Assembly: GCA_010672925.1 (NCBI GenBank)
Contig: JAAHFP010000015.1
Span: forward strand, 62,001 to 126,000
Reading direction: 5' to 3'
Source of the DNA: Symploca sp. SIO1C2
GTDB taxonomy: Bacteria; Cyanobacteriota; Cyanobacteriia; Cyanobacteriales; Coleofasciculaceae
Length of the DNA: 64,000 nt
Shown here: one piece after another, positions 9,120 through 17,669 of the stretch
Layout of the letters: each line of letters opens with the position of its first letter
How positions within the stretch are numbered: the first letter of the stretch is position 1
Notes under the pieces: generated by a model
Told to the model about the DNA's origin: nothing
Databases searched by the model: none
The model's input: only the letters and a program-made list of their open reading frames with translations
Program-made: the position numbers and the translations under genes

Positions 9120-9434
9120 ATGACAAAGTATCCATATCCCCCACTGGTTTTAGAACCCCAACAGTACGATACCCTACTACAGTTAGCGAGTCAAAAACAT
9201 CAAACACTCTCTGAAGTAGCTGTGGAAGTGGTACGTCTGGGATTAGAAACTCTTAAACAAAGAAGCAATAAAATCTCTGGTGAAGGCGATCGCCAAGCTC
9301 AAAAAGCTTTAGATTGTTTAAATTCTATCCGAGCAGAAATCCAACAAACTCATGGTATCTATTCGGGCGATCTGGTTGCAGAAGTTAGAACTGAACGAGA
9401 AGAGCACAGGTCAAAAATAATTTGGGAACTATGA
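9120..9434 (+). CDS. VapB-like antitoxin
   Basis: 104 residues from ATG 9120. The N-terminal half resembles ribbon-helix-helix-like antitoxins (LASQKHQTLSEVAVEVVRLGLETL), followed by a charged tail (ALDCLNSIRAEIQQTH). The stop overlaps the start of a PIN-domain fragment by ATGA, the usual arrangement of a vapBC-type pair. Assignment is by context and general pattern. With the toxin truncated, this may be a residual or solitary antitoxin. Confidence 0.6.
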   Translation: MTKYPYPPLVLEPQQYDTLLQLASQKHQTLSEVAVEVVRLGLETLKQRSNKISGEGDRQAQKALDCLNSIRAEIQQTHGIYSGDLVAEVRTEREEHRSKIIWEL

Positions 9435-9523
9435 AAATTGTACCGGACTCAAATATAATTTTGGCGTTGGCGATTCCCCTACCCTATACATCAGTGGCTC
9501 CCGCTGCAATGAGGTGCACCTGA
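9431..9523 (+). pseudogene. Truncated PIN-domain (VapC-like) toxin
   Basis: Starts in an ATGA overlap with the antitoxin and reads MKIVPDSNIILALAIPLPY and on to a stop after about 30 residues. MKIVPDSNIILALAIPLP is the characteristic first strand of a PIN nuclease including its first Asp. Intact toxins run to about 130-150 residues, so nearly the entire catalytic domain is lost. AT-rich unrelated sequence follows. Confidence 0.7.
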
Positions 9524-9811
9524 ATCAGTTGTCAAGAATTGCCCAATCTCTATATCAAGATTTTCTTGTTAGAAAAACATAGCTTTTTAAGAAAAGACCA
9601 TCAGAGTGTTTTTTGTGAATATTTATTGCAATATTTTTTAACTATTATACTTCTGACTTCTGAAGAATCAAGCCCTAATTGCTTGATCAAACATATCTCA
9701 AGTAATATTTTCAATTTGTACGTCAAATTATTCCATCTTTTTCAAATTTTTTCATGATTTTATCATCCTGAATATATATTGTTGATTTTTACACATCCTT
9801 ACGATACAATG
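9524..9811. other. AT-rich stretch, no gene seen
   Basis: Markedly AT-rich sequence between two truncated toxin-antitoxin remnants. A 72-codon open frame (9539-9757) has no recognisable features, no good ribosome-binding site and a composition expected of random AT-rich DNA. Confidence 0.6.
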
Positions 9812-9997
9812 TCACGGTACTTTCTTCAACGATTTGAAGTACTCAATGAGGTTTGTATCTAGCGAAATAGTGATGCGTTGCTTGCGCACAGATGGATTAA
9901 GTCCAACGCGAAATGTTGCACGATCTAAATCTGCTTGTGTCACTTGGGGATATTCATCACTCTCATCAGAGGTTGGTGAAGAAGAGATGTTGCTCAT
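9812..9997 (-). pseudogene. Truncated BrnA-like antitoxin
   Basis: 61 residues from ATG 9997. It has the hallmark BrnA pattern TQADLDRATFRVGLNP, then RKQRITISLDTNLIEYFKS. Intact BrnA proteins continue with a ribbon-helix-helix tail (an AGxxGYQTLIN-like block); here the frame turns into KKVP and stops. No BrnT toxin gene is visible next to it. Probably a remnant, together with the truncated VapC, inside the segment bracketed by the chlD 3' duplication. Confidence 0.65.
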
Positions 9998-10043
9998 TTT
10001 TCAGTGATTCAATTCTTTAATCTAAAATCTAAAATTCCATAAA

Positions 10044-12107
10044 TTATCGAGATTTGATATCCGCGATCGCATTTTTGGTCATAGCCGCGATCGCTTGGTC
10101 TGTAGCTTTGGGTAAATGGTAATATTTGCCACCAGCATGTTTAGCTAATTCTTTGGCAAAGCCCGTGGAAATAAATTTATTTTCTGTATCAATTACCAAC
10201 AGCTGCATCCCTAGTGCTCTCATTCGGCTGGCAATTTCTAGCAATTCTCCTTTAATATCCGGCTTTTCTCCTTCTGGCATTGTCTCACCGAGAGAGCGAG
10301 CTAAGGGAATATTACCCCTGCCATCGGTAATTGCGACAACTACGACTTGACCGATATCTCCCGACATCTGAGCATTCGTCCCCACTCTCACTGCCTGAGT
10401 TAAGCCATGAGCTAGGGGAGAACCACCACCACAAGGTAAACGCTCTAAACGTCCCCTGGCTAAGGCAATGGAGCGAGTTGGGGGTAACAGTACTTCTGCT
10501 TGTTCTCCCCGAAAGGGAATAAGGGATACTTGGTCACGATTTTGATAAGCTTCTGTCAGTAGTTGCATTACTGCCCCTTTTGCCGATTGCATTCGGTTTA
10601 AGGCCATTGAACCAGAAGCATCAACGACAAATACTACCAAAGCACCGGCTTTTCTGGCCAACCGCTTGCTGCGTAAATCTCCCTGTTCAATAATTACCTT
10701 GCGGTGAGGCTGACGTTGTCGCCGCCCTTTCTGGTAAGGGGCTGAGGCTCTAAGGGTAGCATCTACAGCAATCCTGGTTACTGCTCCTTTGGGTAGCATC
10801 GGCTTGACATAACGACCCCGATCCTCTGAAAAGATGATACTACGGCTTCCTGACTTACCTTGGCGCTTAGCCATTTGAGCAAAGTAGAGTACGCTGGGGT
10901 CCAGGAGAATACCTTCAGGATCGAACATAAATTCTTCTGGGATGCTAGGAGGTTCCTGTTCCTTTTCCTCTTGGTCTTCCTCTTCTTGATCCTCTTGTTC
11001 ATCCTGCTCTTGCTGAGATTCATCCTGAGGAGGTGGCGGCGGTGGCGGTGGCTGCTCCTCCGGTGGAGTTTCCACAATAGTTGAGCGAGGTACAATTACC
11101 AATTCCACCGCACGGCGCAAATCCTCAGCATTAACTTCCTGACGCCCATCCAAGGCAGCAGAAACTTTAGCCACCCGCAGAGCAAATAACTCAGCTCGAT
11201 GTCCCTGTACTCCACCGCGAATTGCTTCTTCTACCAGATAGGTAATTTGATCATGGGTAATCTTAACTTCTTTGAGCCACTCCCGCGCTAGGATAATCTC
11301 CGTCTTGAGAGTGTCTAAGTCTTCGTTGTACTGTTCGATAAACTGCTGGGGAGAGTTGGCATACTCTAGCACCTGGTTTACTGCCTGGACTCGTTGATCT
11401 AATGCCAAGATCCCATCAGCAGAGAGAGTAATGGCAATTCTGTCGAGTAAATGTTCCCGCAGCGCTCCTTCTTCAGGGTTGTAGGTAGCAATTAATAGGG
11501 GTTTGCAAGGATGTTGAAAACTGATACCTTCCCTTTCTATTTTGTTGAACCCTTCGGTAAGAACTGTCAGCAGTTGGTTGGCAATTTGGTCATCAAGCAG
11601 GTTAATTTCATCTATATAGAGGACACCTCTATGTGCCTGTGCCAGTAGTCCTGGTTGGAATACAGATTCTCCCTTTTTTACTGATTGTTCCACATCTACA
11701 GAACCCAGCAATCGATCTTCGGTGATGCCTAGGGGTATTTGTACAAAAGGAGCGGAGATGATTTCTGTGGGAAAAGGGCAATGGGGAGTGAGCAAGGGAG
11801 CATCAGCATCCTTAGTTTCCTCATTGCTTATGCCTGCTGCTTGATTGAGTAATTGATCATCCCATTCTTCGGGATAGTTGGGATGACAGTTACAAAAAGA
11901 GTCTTTTACTACTTCAATTGGTGGTAGTAGGGAATGAATAGCCCTGGCCATAACGGATTTAGCTGTACCCCTACGTCCTGCGATCGCGACTCCTCCCAAT
12001 CCGGGATCAACTGCTGCCATAAGCAGGGCAAGTTTTATGGCCTCATGCCCGATAACAGCGGTGATGGGAAAGGTAGAGATAGAAGGAGTGAGAGTCGATG
12101 CAGGCAT
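10044..12107 (-). CDS. chlD: Magnesium chelatase subunit D
   Basis: 687 residues from ATG 12107. ChlD with ChlI and ChlH inserts Mg2+ into protoporphyrin IX, the first committed step of chlorophyll synthesis. The N-terminal AAA+ domain has a Walker A-like GRRGTAKS (residues 44-51) and a Walker B-like [11 protein letters not shown] Pro/Glu/Gln-rich linker (about 345-385) leads to a von Willebrand A domain with the MIDAS motif VVDASGSM. Length and order match cyanobacterial ChlD. The stop is followed by heptamers (TCTAAAA). A partial copy of the last 30 codons lies 1.1 kb downstream. Confidence 0.96.
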   Translation of the reverse strand: MPASTLTPSISTFPITAVIGHEAIKLALLMAAVDPGLGGVAIAGRRGTAKSVMARAIHSLLPPIEVVKDSFCNCHPNYPEEWDDQLLNQAAGISNEETKDADAPLLTPHCPFPTEIISAPFVQIPLGITEDRLLGSVDVEQSVKKGESVFQPGLLAQAHRGVLYIDEINLLDDQIANQLLTVLTEGFNKIEREGISFQHPCKPLLIATYNPEEGALREHLLDRIAITLSADGILALDQRVQAVNQVLEYANSPQQFIEQYNEDLDTLKTEIILAREWLKEVKITHDQITYLVEEAIRGGVQGHRAELFALRVAKVSAALDGRQEVNAEDLRRAVELVIVPRSTIVETPPEEQPPPPPPPPQDESQQEQDEQEDQEEEDQEEKEQEPPSIPEEFMFDPEGILLDPSVLYFAQMAKRQGKSGSRSIIFSEDRGRYVKPMLPKGAVTRIAVDATLRASAPYQKGRRQRQPHRKVIIEQGDLRSKRLARKAGALVVFVVDASGSMALNRMQSAKGAVMQLLTEAYQNRDQVSLIPFRGEQAEVLLPPTRSIALARGRLERLPCGGGSPLAHGLTQAVRVGTNAQMSGDIGQVVVVAITDGRGNIPLARSLGETMPEGEKPDIKGELLEIASRMRALGMQLLVIDTENKFISTGFAKELAKHAGGKYYHLPKATDQAIAAMTKNAIADIKSR

Positions 12108-12266
12108 AATTTTACAGAATCTAGGGTGGCATAAGTCCCAAAGTTATTTTAGCTGACAGCGACAAGCCTTTACCTACATCAATAACGACTCCAGCTGTGT
12201 TTTGTGAATTTTTATGACAAGTTTGCTGACTTCTGTTGAACAATCCCGAAAGACTGTCACCCTATT

Positions 12267-13797
12267 TAAAGGACTCTCCTAAAGAAAAACTATTTTCCAA
12301 AAAAAGGGTGACACCCTCCACCCCTATCGTGTTATATTGAGTTAAGTAGATGCACCCTGATAAACCGAGAGCCACTTCCCGTGACTCTCTATTTTTTTGT
12401 CTAATTTCGGTAAGGCGATTTATGGACTCTTCACCGGCATCAGCCAGGAAAAGCGCTTCAATAGAAGGAAATAGACATTGATGAGAAAAAAATTTCCAAA
12501 TAGGGGTGACACCCCCCCACCCCTATGATGTTATATTGAGTTAAGTAGATGCACCCTGATAAGCCGAGAGCCACTTCCCGTGACTCTCTATTTTTTTGTC
12601 TAATTTCGGTAAGGCGATTTATGGACTCTTCACCGGCATCAGCCAGGAAAAGCGCTTCAATAGAAGGAAATAGACATTGATGAGAAAAAAATTTCCAAAT
12701 AGGGGTGACACCCCCCACCCCTATGGTGTTATATTGAGTTAAGTAGATGCACCCTGATAAGCCGAGAGCCACTTCCCGTGACTCTCTATTTTTTTGCCCA
12801 TAATTTCAGTAAGGTGATTTTTCGATTCTTCACCGGCGTCAGCGAGGAAAAGCGCTTCAATAGAAGTAAGTAGGCATTGATGAGAAGAAAATTTCCAAAA
12901 AGGGGTGACACCCCCCACCCCTATGGTGTTATATTGAGTTAAGTAGATGCACCCTGATAAGCCGAGAGCCACTTCCCGTGACTCTCTATTTTTTTGCCCA
13001 TAATTTCAGTAAGGTGATTTTTCGATTCTTCACCGGCGTCAGCGAGGAAAAGCGCTTCAATAGAAGTAAGTAGGCATTGATGAGAAGAAAATTTCCAAAA
13101 AGGGGTGACACCCCCCACCCCTATGGTGTTATATTGAGTTAAGTAGATGCACCCTGATAAGCCGAGAGCCACTTCCCGTGACTCTCTATTTTTTTGCCCA
13201 TAATTTCCGTAAGGGGATTTATCGATTTTTCACCGGCATCAGCGAGGAAAAGCGATTCAATAGAAGGAAATAGGCATTGATGAGAAGAAAATTTCCAAAA
13301 AGGGGTGACACCCCCCACCCCTATGGTGTTATATTGAGTTAAGTAGATGCACCCTGATAAGCCGAGAGCCACTTCCCGTGACTCTCTATTTTTTTGCCCA
13401 TAATTTCCGTAAGGGGATTTATTGATTTTTCACCGGCATCAGCGAGGAAAAGCGATTCAATAGAAGGAAATAGGCATTGATGAGAAGAAAATTTCCAAAT
13501 AGGGGTGACACCCCCCACCCCTATGATGTTATATTGAGTTAAGTAGATGCACCCTGATAAACCGAGAGCCACTTCCCGTGACTCTCTATTTTTTTGCCCA
13601 TAATTTCCGTAAGGGGATTTTTCGATTCTTCACCGGCGTCAGTCAGGAAAAGCGCTTCAATAGAAGTAAATAAGCATTGATGAGAAGAAAATTTCCAAAT
13701 AGGGGTGACACCCCCCACCCCTATGATGTTATATTGAGTTAAGTAGATGCACCCTGATAAGCCGAGAGCCACTTCCCGTGACTCTCTATTTTTTTAT
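12267..13797 (+). repeat. Eight-copy tandem array, about 200 bp per unit
   Basis: The segment beginning GTTAAGTAGATGCACCCTGA recurs at 12341, 12540, 12738, 12938, 13138, 13338, 13538 and 13738, giving periods of 199, 198 and then exactly 200. Each unit holds a GGGGTG...CACCCC hairpin, a TATATT box, a near-invariant stretch of about 55 bp and an imperfect stem (GAGAGCCAC / GTGACTCTC) followed by seven or so Ts. Because 200 is not a multiple of 3, no long frame spans the array. The 77-codon minus-strand frames that restart in each unit are best read as repeat artefacts. Confidence 0.95.
12730..12795 (+). ncRNA. Candidate short RNA module, one of eight near-identical copies
   Basis: Typical unit. 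GTGACA upstream and TATATT at 12730-12735 look like -35 and -10 boxes with long (about 19-base) spacing. A start near 12742 would give an RNA of about 53 bases, ending in the stem GAGAGCCAC-TTCCC-GTGACTCTC (one mismatch) and the T-tract at 12789-12795. Equivalent modules sit in the other seven units. Between copies this stretch varies at about one base, whereas the inter-module sequence varies at many. Transcription is inference. Confidence 0.5.
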
Positions 13798-13835
13798 CGG
13801 CAAGTAGGATAAGCGCACAATACCTTAAGCTAGAC

Positions 13836-13931
13836 TTATAGCAGTCGCCAGGATGGTTAAGACATTCTCAGGTAAGGCAAGTTAACAAGTGGCTTAAGCC
13901 CCTTGTCCTAATCGCCTTGGCGGTTGCTATA
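13836..13931. mobile_element. Small inverted-repeat element (MITE-like)
   Basis: About 96 bp with imperfect terminal inverted repeats of roughly 28 bp: the left end begins TTATAGCAGTCGCCAGG and the right end finishes with the reverse-complement-like CCTTGGCGGTTGCTATAA. It has no coding capacity and lies between the tandem array and the cysteine-cluster gene. Confidence 0.65.
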
Positions 13932-13960
13932 ACTTCAACTTATAGCTTTTAGTGAAATTC

Positions 13961-14308
13961 ATGGCGACTTGGCGTTGTGTCAAACAATGTGGTGCGTGCT
14001 GTTATCTTGACCTTGCTAAACGACCAGGATTAGAGGATTATCTTTCTTCTGAAGAGTTAGAGCTTTATCTAAGTATGATCGGGAAAGATGGATGGTGTGT
14101 GAATTTTGAGCACGCTACCCGTCAATGCCGAATTTACGAGAATCGACCTCGCTTCTGCCGTGTAGAAGTAGATGTTTTTCAAGAAATGTACGGTGTAGAA
14201 CCGGAGGAGTTGAGTGATTTTGCCATTGATTGTTGTCAGGGGCTAATTGAGGAAGTTTATGGGGAGCAAAGTCTGGAGATGCAGCGTTTTAACCAAGAAA
14301 TCTGCTAA
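13961..14308 (+). CDS. YkgJ-type cysteine cluster protein
   Basis: 115 residues from ATG 13961; a GTG at 13952 is an alternative. The cysteine pattern CVKQCGACCYL at the N-terminus, CRIYENRPRFCRVE in the middle and DCCQG near the C-terminus is that of the zinc/iron-chelating CxxCxxCC family (YkgJ). These are small cytoplasmic proteins thought to bind a metal ion or Fe-S cluster; function not established. It stands alone, upstream of the two half-size cation exporters. Confidence 0.8.
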   Translation: MATWRCVKQCGACCYLDLAKRPGLEDYLSSEELELYLSMIGKDGWCVNFEHATRQCRIYENRPRFCRVEVDVFQEMYGVEPEELSDFAIDCCQGLIEEVYGEQSLEMQRFNQEIC

Positions 14309-14443
14309 ATAGAGTAGCAGTAAGATACTTACCATCAACCAACACTAAGTAGATCAATAGGTGCAGGAGTATGATCAAGCTGTGCAAGCTTTAGATTTAA
14401 TGGGTTGCTGATTTCGGTAAAGTATGGAGAAGATGAGAAAAAC

Positions 14444-14779
14444 ATGAAATTGACAACTTCTGAAGATCCTAAACCAGTTGAATCAAGTAATCAGGGGATA
14501 TGGGCGATTTTTAGCTCAACTTTCCTAACGATTTTCTTGGCAGAAATGGGAGATAAAACCCAGCTGGCAACCCTACTGATTAGTGCAGAATCTCAATCTC
14601 CTTGGATTGTGTTCCTTGGTGCAGCGGGAGCACTGATTACCACCAGTTTGCTAGGAGTACTAGTTGGACAATGGCTGGCAAAGCGGTTGTCTCCGAAAAC
14701 TCTGGATACGGCGGCAGGAAGTTTGTTACTGTTGATTGCGGTGATGCTGCTGTGGGATGTCGTACAAATGGGTGGTTAG
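14444..14779 (+). CDS. Half-size GDT1/TMEM165 family cation transporter, first subunit
   Basis: I choose ATG 14444 over TTG 14405 because AGATGAG lies just upstream. 111 residues with three hydrophobic segments and one signature motif AEMGDKTQLATLL (ExGDK(T/S)). Full-length UPF0016 proteins have two such halves. Here two adjacent genes each carry one, so the working transporter is probably a heterodimer. Cyanobacterial members of this family export Mn2+; specificity here is inferred. The partner gene starts 45 bp downstream, after a short run of heptamer-like sequence. Confidence 0.85.
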   Translation: MKLTTSEDPKPVESSNQGIWAIFSSTFLTIFLAEMGDKTQLATLLISAESQSPWIVFLGAAGALITTSLLGVLVGQWLAKRLSPKTLDTAAGSLLLLIAVMLLWDVVQMGG

Positions 14780-14824
14780 TATCCAGCAAAGCCAACAACG
14801 AACAACCAATAACCAACAACTAAA

Positions 14825-15112
14825 ATGGACTGGCAACTTCTTGGACTGAGTTTCATTACGGTTTTTTTGGCAGAGATTGGAGACAAAAGCCAACTGGCCG
14901 CGATCGCTTTAGGTGGTAGTCTTAAGTCACCTCGTGCTGTATTTTTTGGTTCAGTGGCTGCACTGCTGTTGGCAACACTTATCGGAGTTCTATTGGGAGG
15001 AGGAATTGCTCAATTGTTGCCAGTACGTACTCTCAAAGCAATGGCAGCAATCGGCTTTACCTTAATGGCATTACGCTTATTGTGGTTCTCAAACTATTCT
15101 GAATCTGAATAA
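14825..15112 (+). CDS. Half-size GDT1/TMEM165 family cation transporter, second subunit
   Basis: 95 residues from ATG 14825, three hydrophobic segments and the motif AEIGDKSQLAAIA. It is the second half of the presumed two-gene Mn2+ (or Ca2+/H+) exchanger. The Glu and Asp of the two motifs together form the ion path in this family. The stop TAA at 15110-15112 coincides with the left end of a small inverted-repeat element. Confidence 0.85.
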   Translation: MDWQLLGLSFITVFLAEIGDKSQLAAIALGGSLKSPRAVFFGSVAALLLATLIGVLLGGGIAQLLPVRTLKAMAAIGFTLMALRLLWFSNYSESE

Positions 15113-15239
15113 TATCAAGTTCGGATAGTCACTTATGATTCCTTTCTACCTTGCACACTTCTTTCTTCCCTTCTGCCCTCTGTCTTCTGCCTTCTGCCTT
15201 GTTGCAACCAAAGTGTAAGTATTCAACCAAACTTGATAT
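15112..15239. mobile_element. MITE-like element with heptamer core, copy 1
   Basis: Ends are inverted repeats: ATATCAAGT at the left and ACTTGATAT at the right. The interior contains TACCTTGCA, TTCTTTCTTCCC, a run of CTGCCTT heptamers and AAGTGTAAGTATTCAACCA. The reverse complement of 56218-56345 has the same blocks in the same order. The left end overlaps the stop codon of the preceding gene. Confidence 0.8.
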
Positions 15240-15250
15240 AATTTTAAAAA

Positions 15251-15282
15251 AACTCCCCACTTTTAGTGAGGAGCTTTTGTTG
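15251..15282. terminator. Bidirectional Rho-independent terminator
   Basis: CTCCCCAC-TTTTA-GTGAGGAG forms an 8-bp stem with one mismatch. It has CTTTTGTTGTT on the plus side and, read on the minus strand, TTTTTTTAAAA. It lies between the convergent exporter pair and the membrane-protein gene and can serve both. Confidence 0.8.
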
Positions 15283-15297
15283 TTGCTTAATCTAGCC

Positions 15298-15819
15298 TTA
15301 GGCAGCAAGATTGCGAGAATCGCGGTAGCACCAACCTAGTACAGTAGCTCCTGCGATTAACTTAATCGCTTCTAGCACACCATATTCTCCGTGCATCTGA
15401 ACCATACCCTCAGGCATCCCTGTTACTGGTTGCAAAAGATTCAATTGCATTGCTAAAGCACTCATCTGCGGCGTCATGACATAAGTATAGATAAGAGCAA
15501 TTGCCAACAGAATTACAGACAACAAGATTGACCAGCGTCTTACATAAGAATATAGATTGGAAGTGCCACGGAGTACTAAAAGACTCGATAACACCACAGT
15601 GGCACAAACTAACTCAATGCGGTTAAAAATCCAGAAAATGGAATAACCTGCTGTAGCGAAACTTCCTTGGCTCATCATACCAGCACTAGATAGAGTAGGC
15701 ATGATCACAAAGTCCAGAATTAGGCTACAACTCAGCCAAAAACCTAAAGCAAACATAATAACTGCTTGCCAGGTAGGCTGTTTTTGTTCAGCTGAACCTA
15801 CCTTCAAACCAGCGCTCAT
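15298..15819 (-). CDS. Small membrane protein (DUF4149-like)
   Basis: 173 residues from ATG 15819 with four predicted membrane segments (about residues 18-40, 58-82, 95-115 and 150-168). The block FWLSCSLILDFVIMPTL and the following NRIE are reminiscent of DUF4149 membrane proteins. Function unknown. It is transcribed alone and ends at the bidirectional terminator. Confidence 0.6.
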   Translation of the reverse strand: MSAGLKVGSAEQKQPTWQAVIMFALGFWLSCSLILDFVIMPTLSSAGMMSQGSFATAGYSIFWIFNRIELVCATVVLSSLLVLRGTSNLYSYVRRWSILLSVILLAIALIYTYVMTPQMSALAMQLNLLQPVTGMPEGMVQMHGEYGVLEAIKLIAGATVLGWCYRDSRNLAA

Positions 15820-16039
15820 AGAATTTCCTCTACTTTTGATCTTATTTCCAGCTTAACCAATATTTGTGGCAAAATATAGGTAAAAAATATAAAGTATTTT
15901 CTCAATTGAGTATGAGACAAAAAGATATTTCATTTGTTAAGAATTGTTAATTTGGTTTATCTTCGTTCTCAGAAGCGATCGCATAACTCTCTTTCTACTC
16001 TCTGTGTACTCTGTGACGGGTTTGGTTCTTTAAAAAAGA

Positions 16040-16534
16040 TCAATCAAAAGCAGAGGGGATATAATCACGCAAAATAAGTTTATAATCTGCAACAAATACT
16101 GGTTTCCCTAGCTGCACTGATGCAACTTGTCTAAGATTGCCAACCGCAGAAGAGTTAGAAGTTGGCGACAAATACTCACAACTGACAAGGGCCACATCAA
16201 ACCGGCAAGAAAAATCGGCCATTTCTGGGTTTTCCGACAAAAATAGCTCAGCGGTTTGCCAGAGTTTCGCTTGTTTGTGGGGTGTAATTGCTAGCAAACC
16301 ATTGTTATCCCAATTTCGGCAACTGCGAGTTTTCACTTCGACAAATGCCAACATCCGCTGCTGATTAGTTCCTCCCTGAGCAATTAAGTCGATTTCCCCC
16401 CAACGACAACGCCAACGATAAGCTAAGATTACCCAATCTTGTGCCTGTAACCATTGGGCTACAAGATCTTCTCCTAATTTTCCAACCTCAAGCTTCTGGT
16501 TAGGGGTAGCTGAGGGGTGGTACTTAGAGTTCAA
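16040..16534 (-). CDS. YraN family endonuclease-like protein (UPF0102)
   Basis: 164 residues from TTG 16534. It has the YraN pattern GKLGEDLVAQWLQAQ, then RCRWGEIDLIAQ and FVEVKTRS (the D...ExK active-site arrangement of a PD-(D/E)xK nuclease), followed by AITPHKQAKLWQTAELFL. These small proteins are widespread and resemble Holliday-junction resolvases; a role in DNA uptake or repair is suspected, not proven. A heptamer array begins a few bases upstream of the start. Confidence 0.85.
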   Translation of the reverse strand: MNSKYHPSATPNQKLEVGKLGEDLVAQWLQAQDWVILAYRWRCRWGEIDLIAQGGTNQQRMLAFVEVKTRSCRNWDNNGLLAITPHKQAKLWQTAELFLSENPEMADFSCRFDVALVSCEYLSPTSNSSAVGNLRQVASVQLGKPVFVADYKLILRDYIPSAFD

Positions 16535-16538
16535 TATG

Positions 16539-16708
16539 TGGTAGGTGGTGGTAGGTAGTAGGTAGTAGGTGGTAGGTGGTAGGTTTTAGGTCTTAGATCT
16601 AAGTCTTAAAGCTACTGCATTAGGGAATAAGAAAAGACGTCCTAGAAGGACGGGGTTTTAGACCCAATTTTTTGATAAATCTAAAATCTAAAATCTAAAA
16701 TCTAAAAT
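16539..16708. repeat. Heptamer arrays flanking a short unique stretch
   Basis: GGTAGGT-type units at about 16539-16596 and TCTAAAA units at about 16677-16708. In between is a small hairpin, CGTCCTAGAAGGACG. The right array directly follows the stop of the ureidoglycolate-lyase gene. Confidence 0.85.
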
Positions 16709-16709
16709 T

Positions 16710-17207
16710 TCAAGTAATTTCAAATTCCAACTTATGACTTTTGAGAAAGCTGTGGGTAAAGTGGTCAACTACATTAGTATTACTCAGTTCCAGATTGTAA
16801 AAATCTACAAAATCATGGTCAATATAGGGTCCAGCGTGCCAAGTTCCCACTTCTAACTTGATAAAGCAGTTCCCTGGAATATGGAAAGCAGAAATTGCTG
16901 CTAAGGCTGGTTCCTTTGCCTGATTGGGAGGAGCAACTGCGATAAACCAATCTTTACCTTCTAGGGAACCTAAGCATTGAGTGCATTGTTTATGGCGAGT
17001 GATACTTTTAAACTTACGACCGTTATGCTTGAGTCGCATTATGTAGAACCGAGGAGTGCCATTCTGGAGATTTAGCTGAGCATCCTCAACACCGTAGGGT
17101 TTTTCATGTTCAGAAGCAAAAATAACTTGACCATACTGCCGGAAGTTTTCTGATGTTATCTGTTTTGCTGGTAACCTGAGAATAGTATGTGATTGGGAAG
17201 CTATCAT
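16710..17207 (-). CDS. allA: Ureidoglycolate lyase
   Basis: 165 residues from ATG 17207. It matches the AllA family: RFYIMRLKHNGRKFKSITRH, TQCLGSLEGKDWFIAVAPPN, a block of the kind IKLEVGTWHAGP and TNVVDHF. The Arg, His and acidic residues in these blocks form the cupin-like metal site. The enzyme converts ureidoglycolate to glyoxylate and urea, so it is the last step of allantoin/purine nitrogen salvage. No other purine-catabolism gene is visible here. Confidence 0.85.
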   Translation of the reverse strand: MIASQSHTILRLPAKQITSENFRQYGQVIFASEHEKPYGVEDAQLNLQNGTPRFYIMRLKHNGRKFKSITRHKQCTQCLGSLEGKDWFIAVAPPNQAKEPALAAISAFHIPGNCFIKLEVGTWHAGPYIDHDFVDFYNLELSNTNVVDHFTHSFLKSHKLEFEIT

Positions 17208-17357
17208 AAATAAAGTTAAAAAAAAGCTTTTAAGGAGAAAATCAATATATAATTTGCGATATAAGTAGAGGATTCATAACCAAATAGAAAGAAGAATTAG
17301 AGACTTTTTCCATCTACCCTAGAACCCTCTGCCTTGGAGCCTCCTGCCTTCAAATCA

Positions 17358-17669
17358 CTAGTCTGGATTAGAATCTTGAGAATGGGGTGGTATTTGTTCC
17401 GCTTCTGGGCAATCCTCAGATACCAATGGTTCAAGCTGACTTCTGACAACAGAAGCTAGCTTCTGTGTTACAGAACCGATACTTTCTAGGCGAACCATTT
17501 CTTCCCAGGCACTTACTTCATCTTCTTCATCAGTTTCATAACGGATTGTTACTAAATCTCCTTCAATGTCGATAATGCGGGCACGATCAATCCAGCGTTG
17601 CTGATCCCGCAAGAAGATATTGACCTCACGACTATCACAACAAAGTTGATAAATCTTGCGGTGTAGCAT
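17358..17669 (-). CDS. Conserved cyanobacterial protein (DUF6679-like)
   Basis: 103 residues from ATG 17669. The conserved part is the first 75 residues: LHRKIYQLCCDSREVNIFLRD, then RWIDRARIIDIEGDLVTIRY and a block ending VRLESIGSV. This is a compact beta-rich module that I recall from many cyanobacteria as a domain of unknown function (DUF6679; family number from memory). The C-terminal 30 residues are acidic and look disordered. Function unknown. Confidence 0.65.
   Translation of the reverse strand: MLHRKIYQLCCDSREVNIFLRDQQRWIDRARIIDIEGDLVTIRYETDEEDEVSAWEEMVRLESIGSVTQKLASVVRSQLEPLVSEDCPEAEQIPPHSQDSNPD

Noticed and set aside
10778-11095. 105-codon minus-strand and 74-codon plus-strand frames inside chlD
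   Set aside because: Shadows of the Pro/Glu/Gln-rich linker of ChlD in other frames.
12458-13772. Series of 77-codon minus-strand frames with shared sequence, looking like a repeated protein family
   Set aside because: Each frame starts in one 200-bp unit and ends in the next because the period is not a multiple of 3. Conservation follows the DNA unit rather than the protein.
12267-13797. CRISPR array
   Set aside because: Units are about 200 bp with conserved spacers; no short direct repeats with unique spacers and no cas genes are present.
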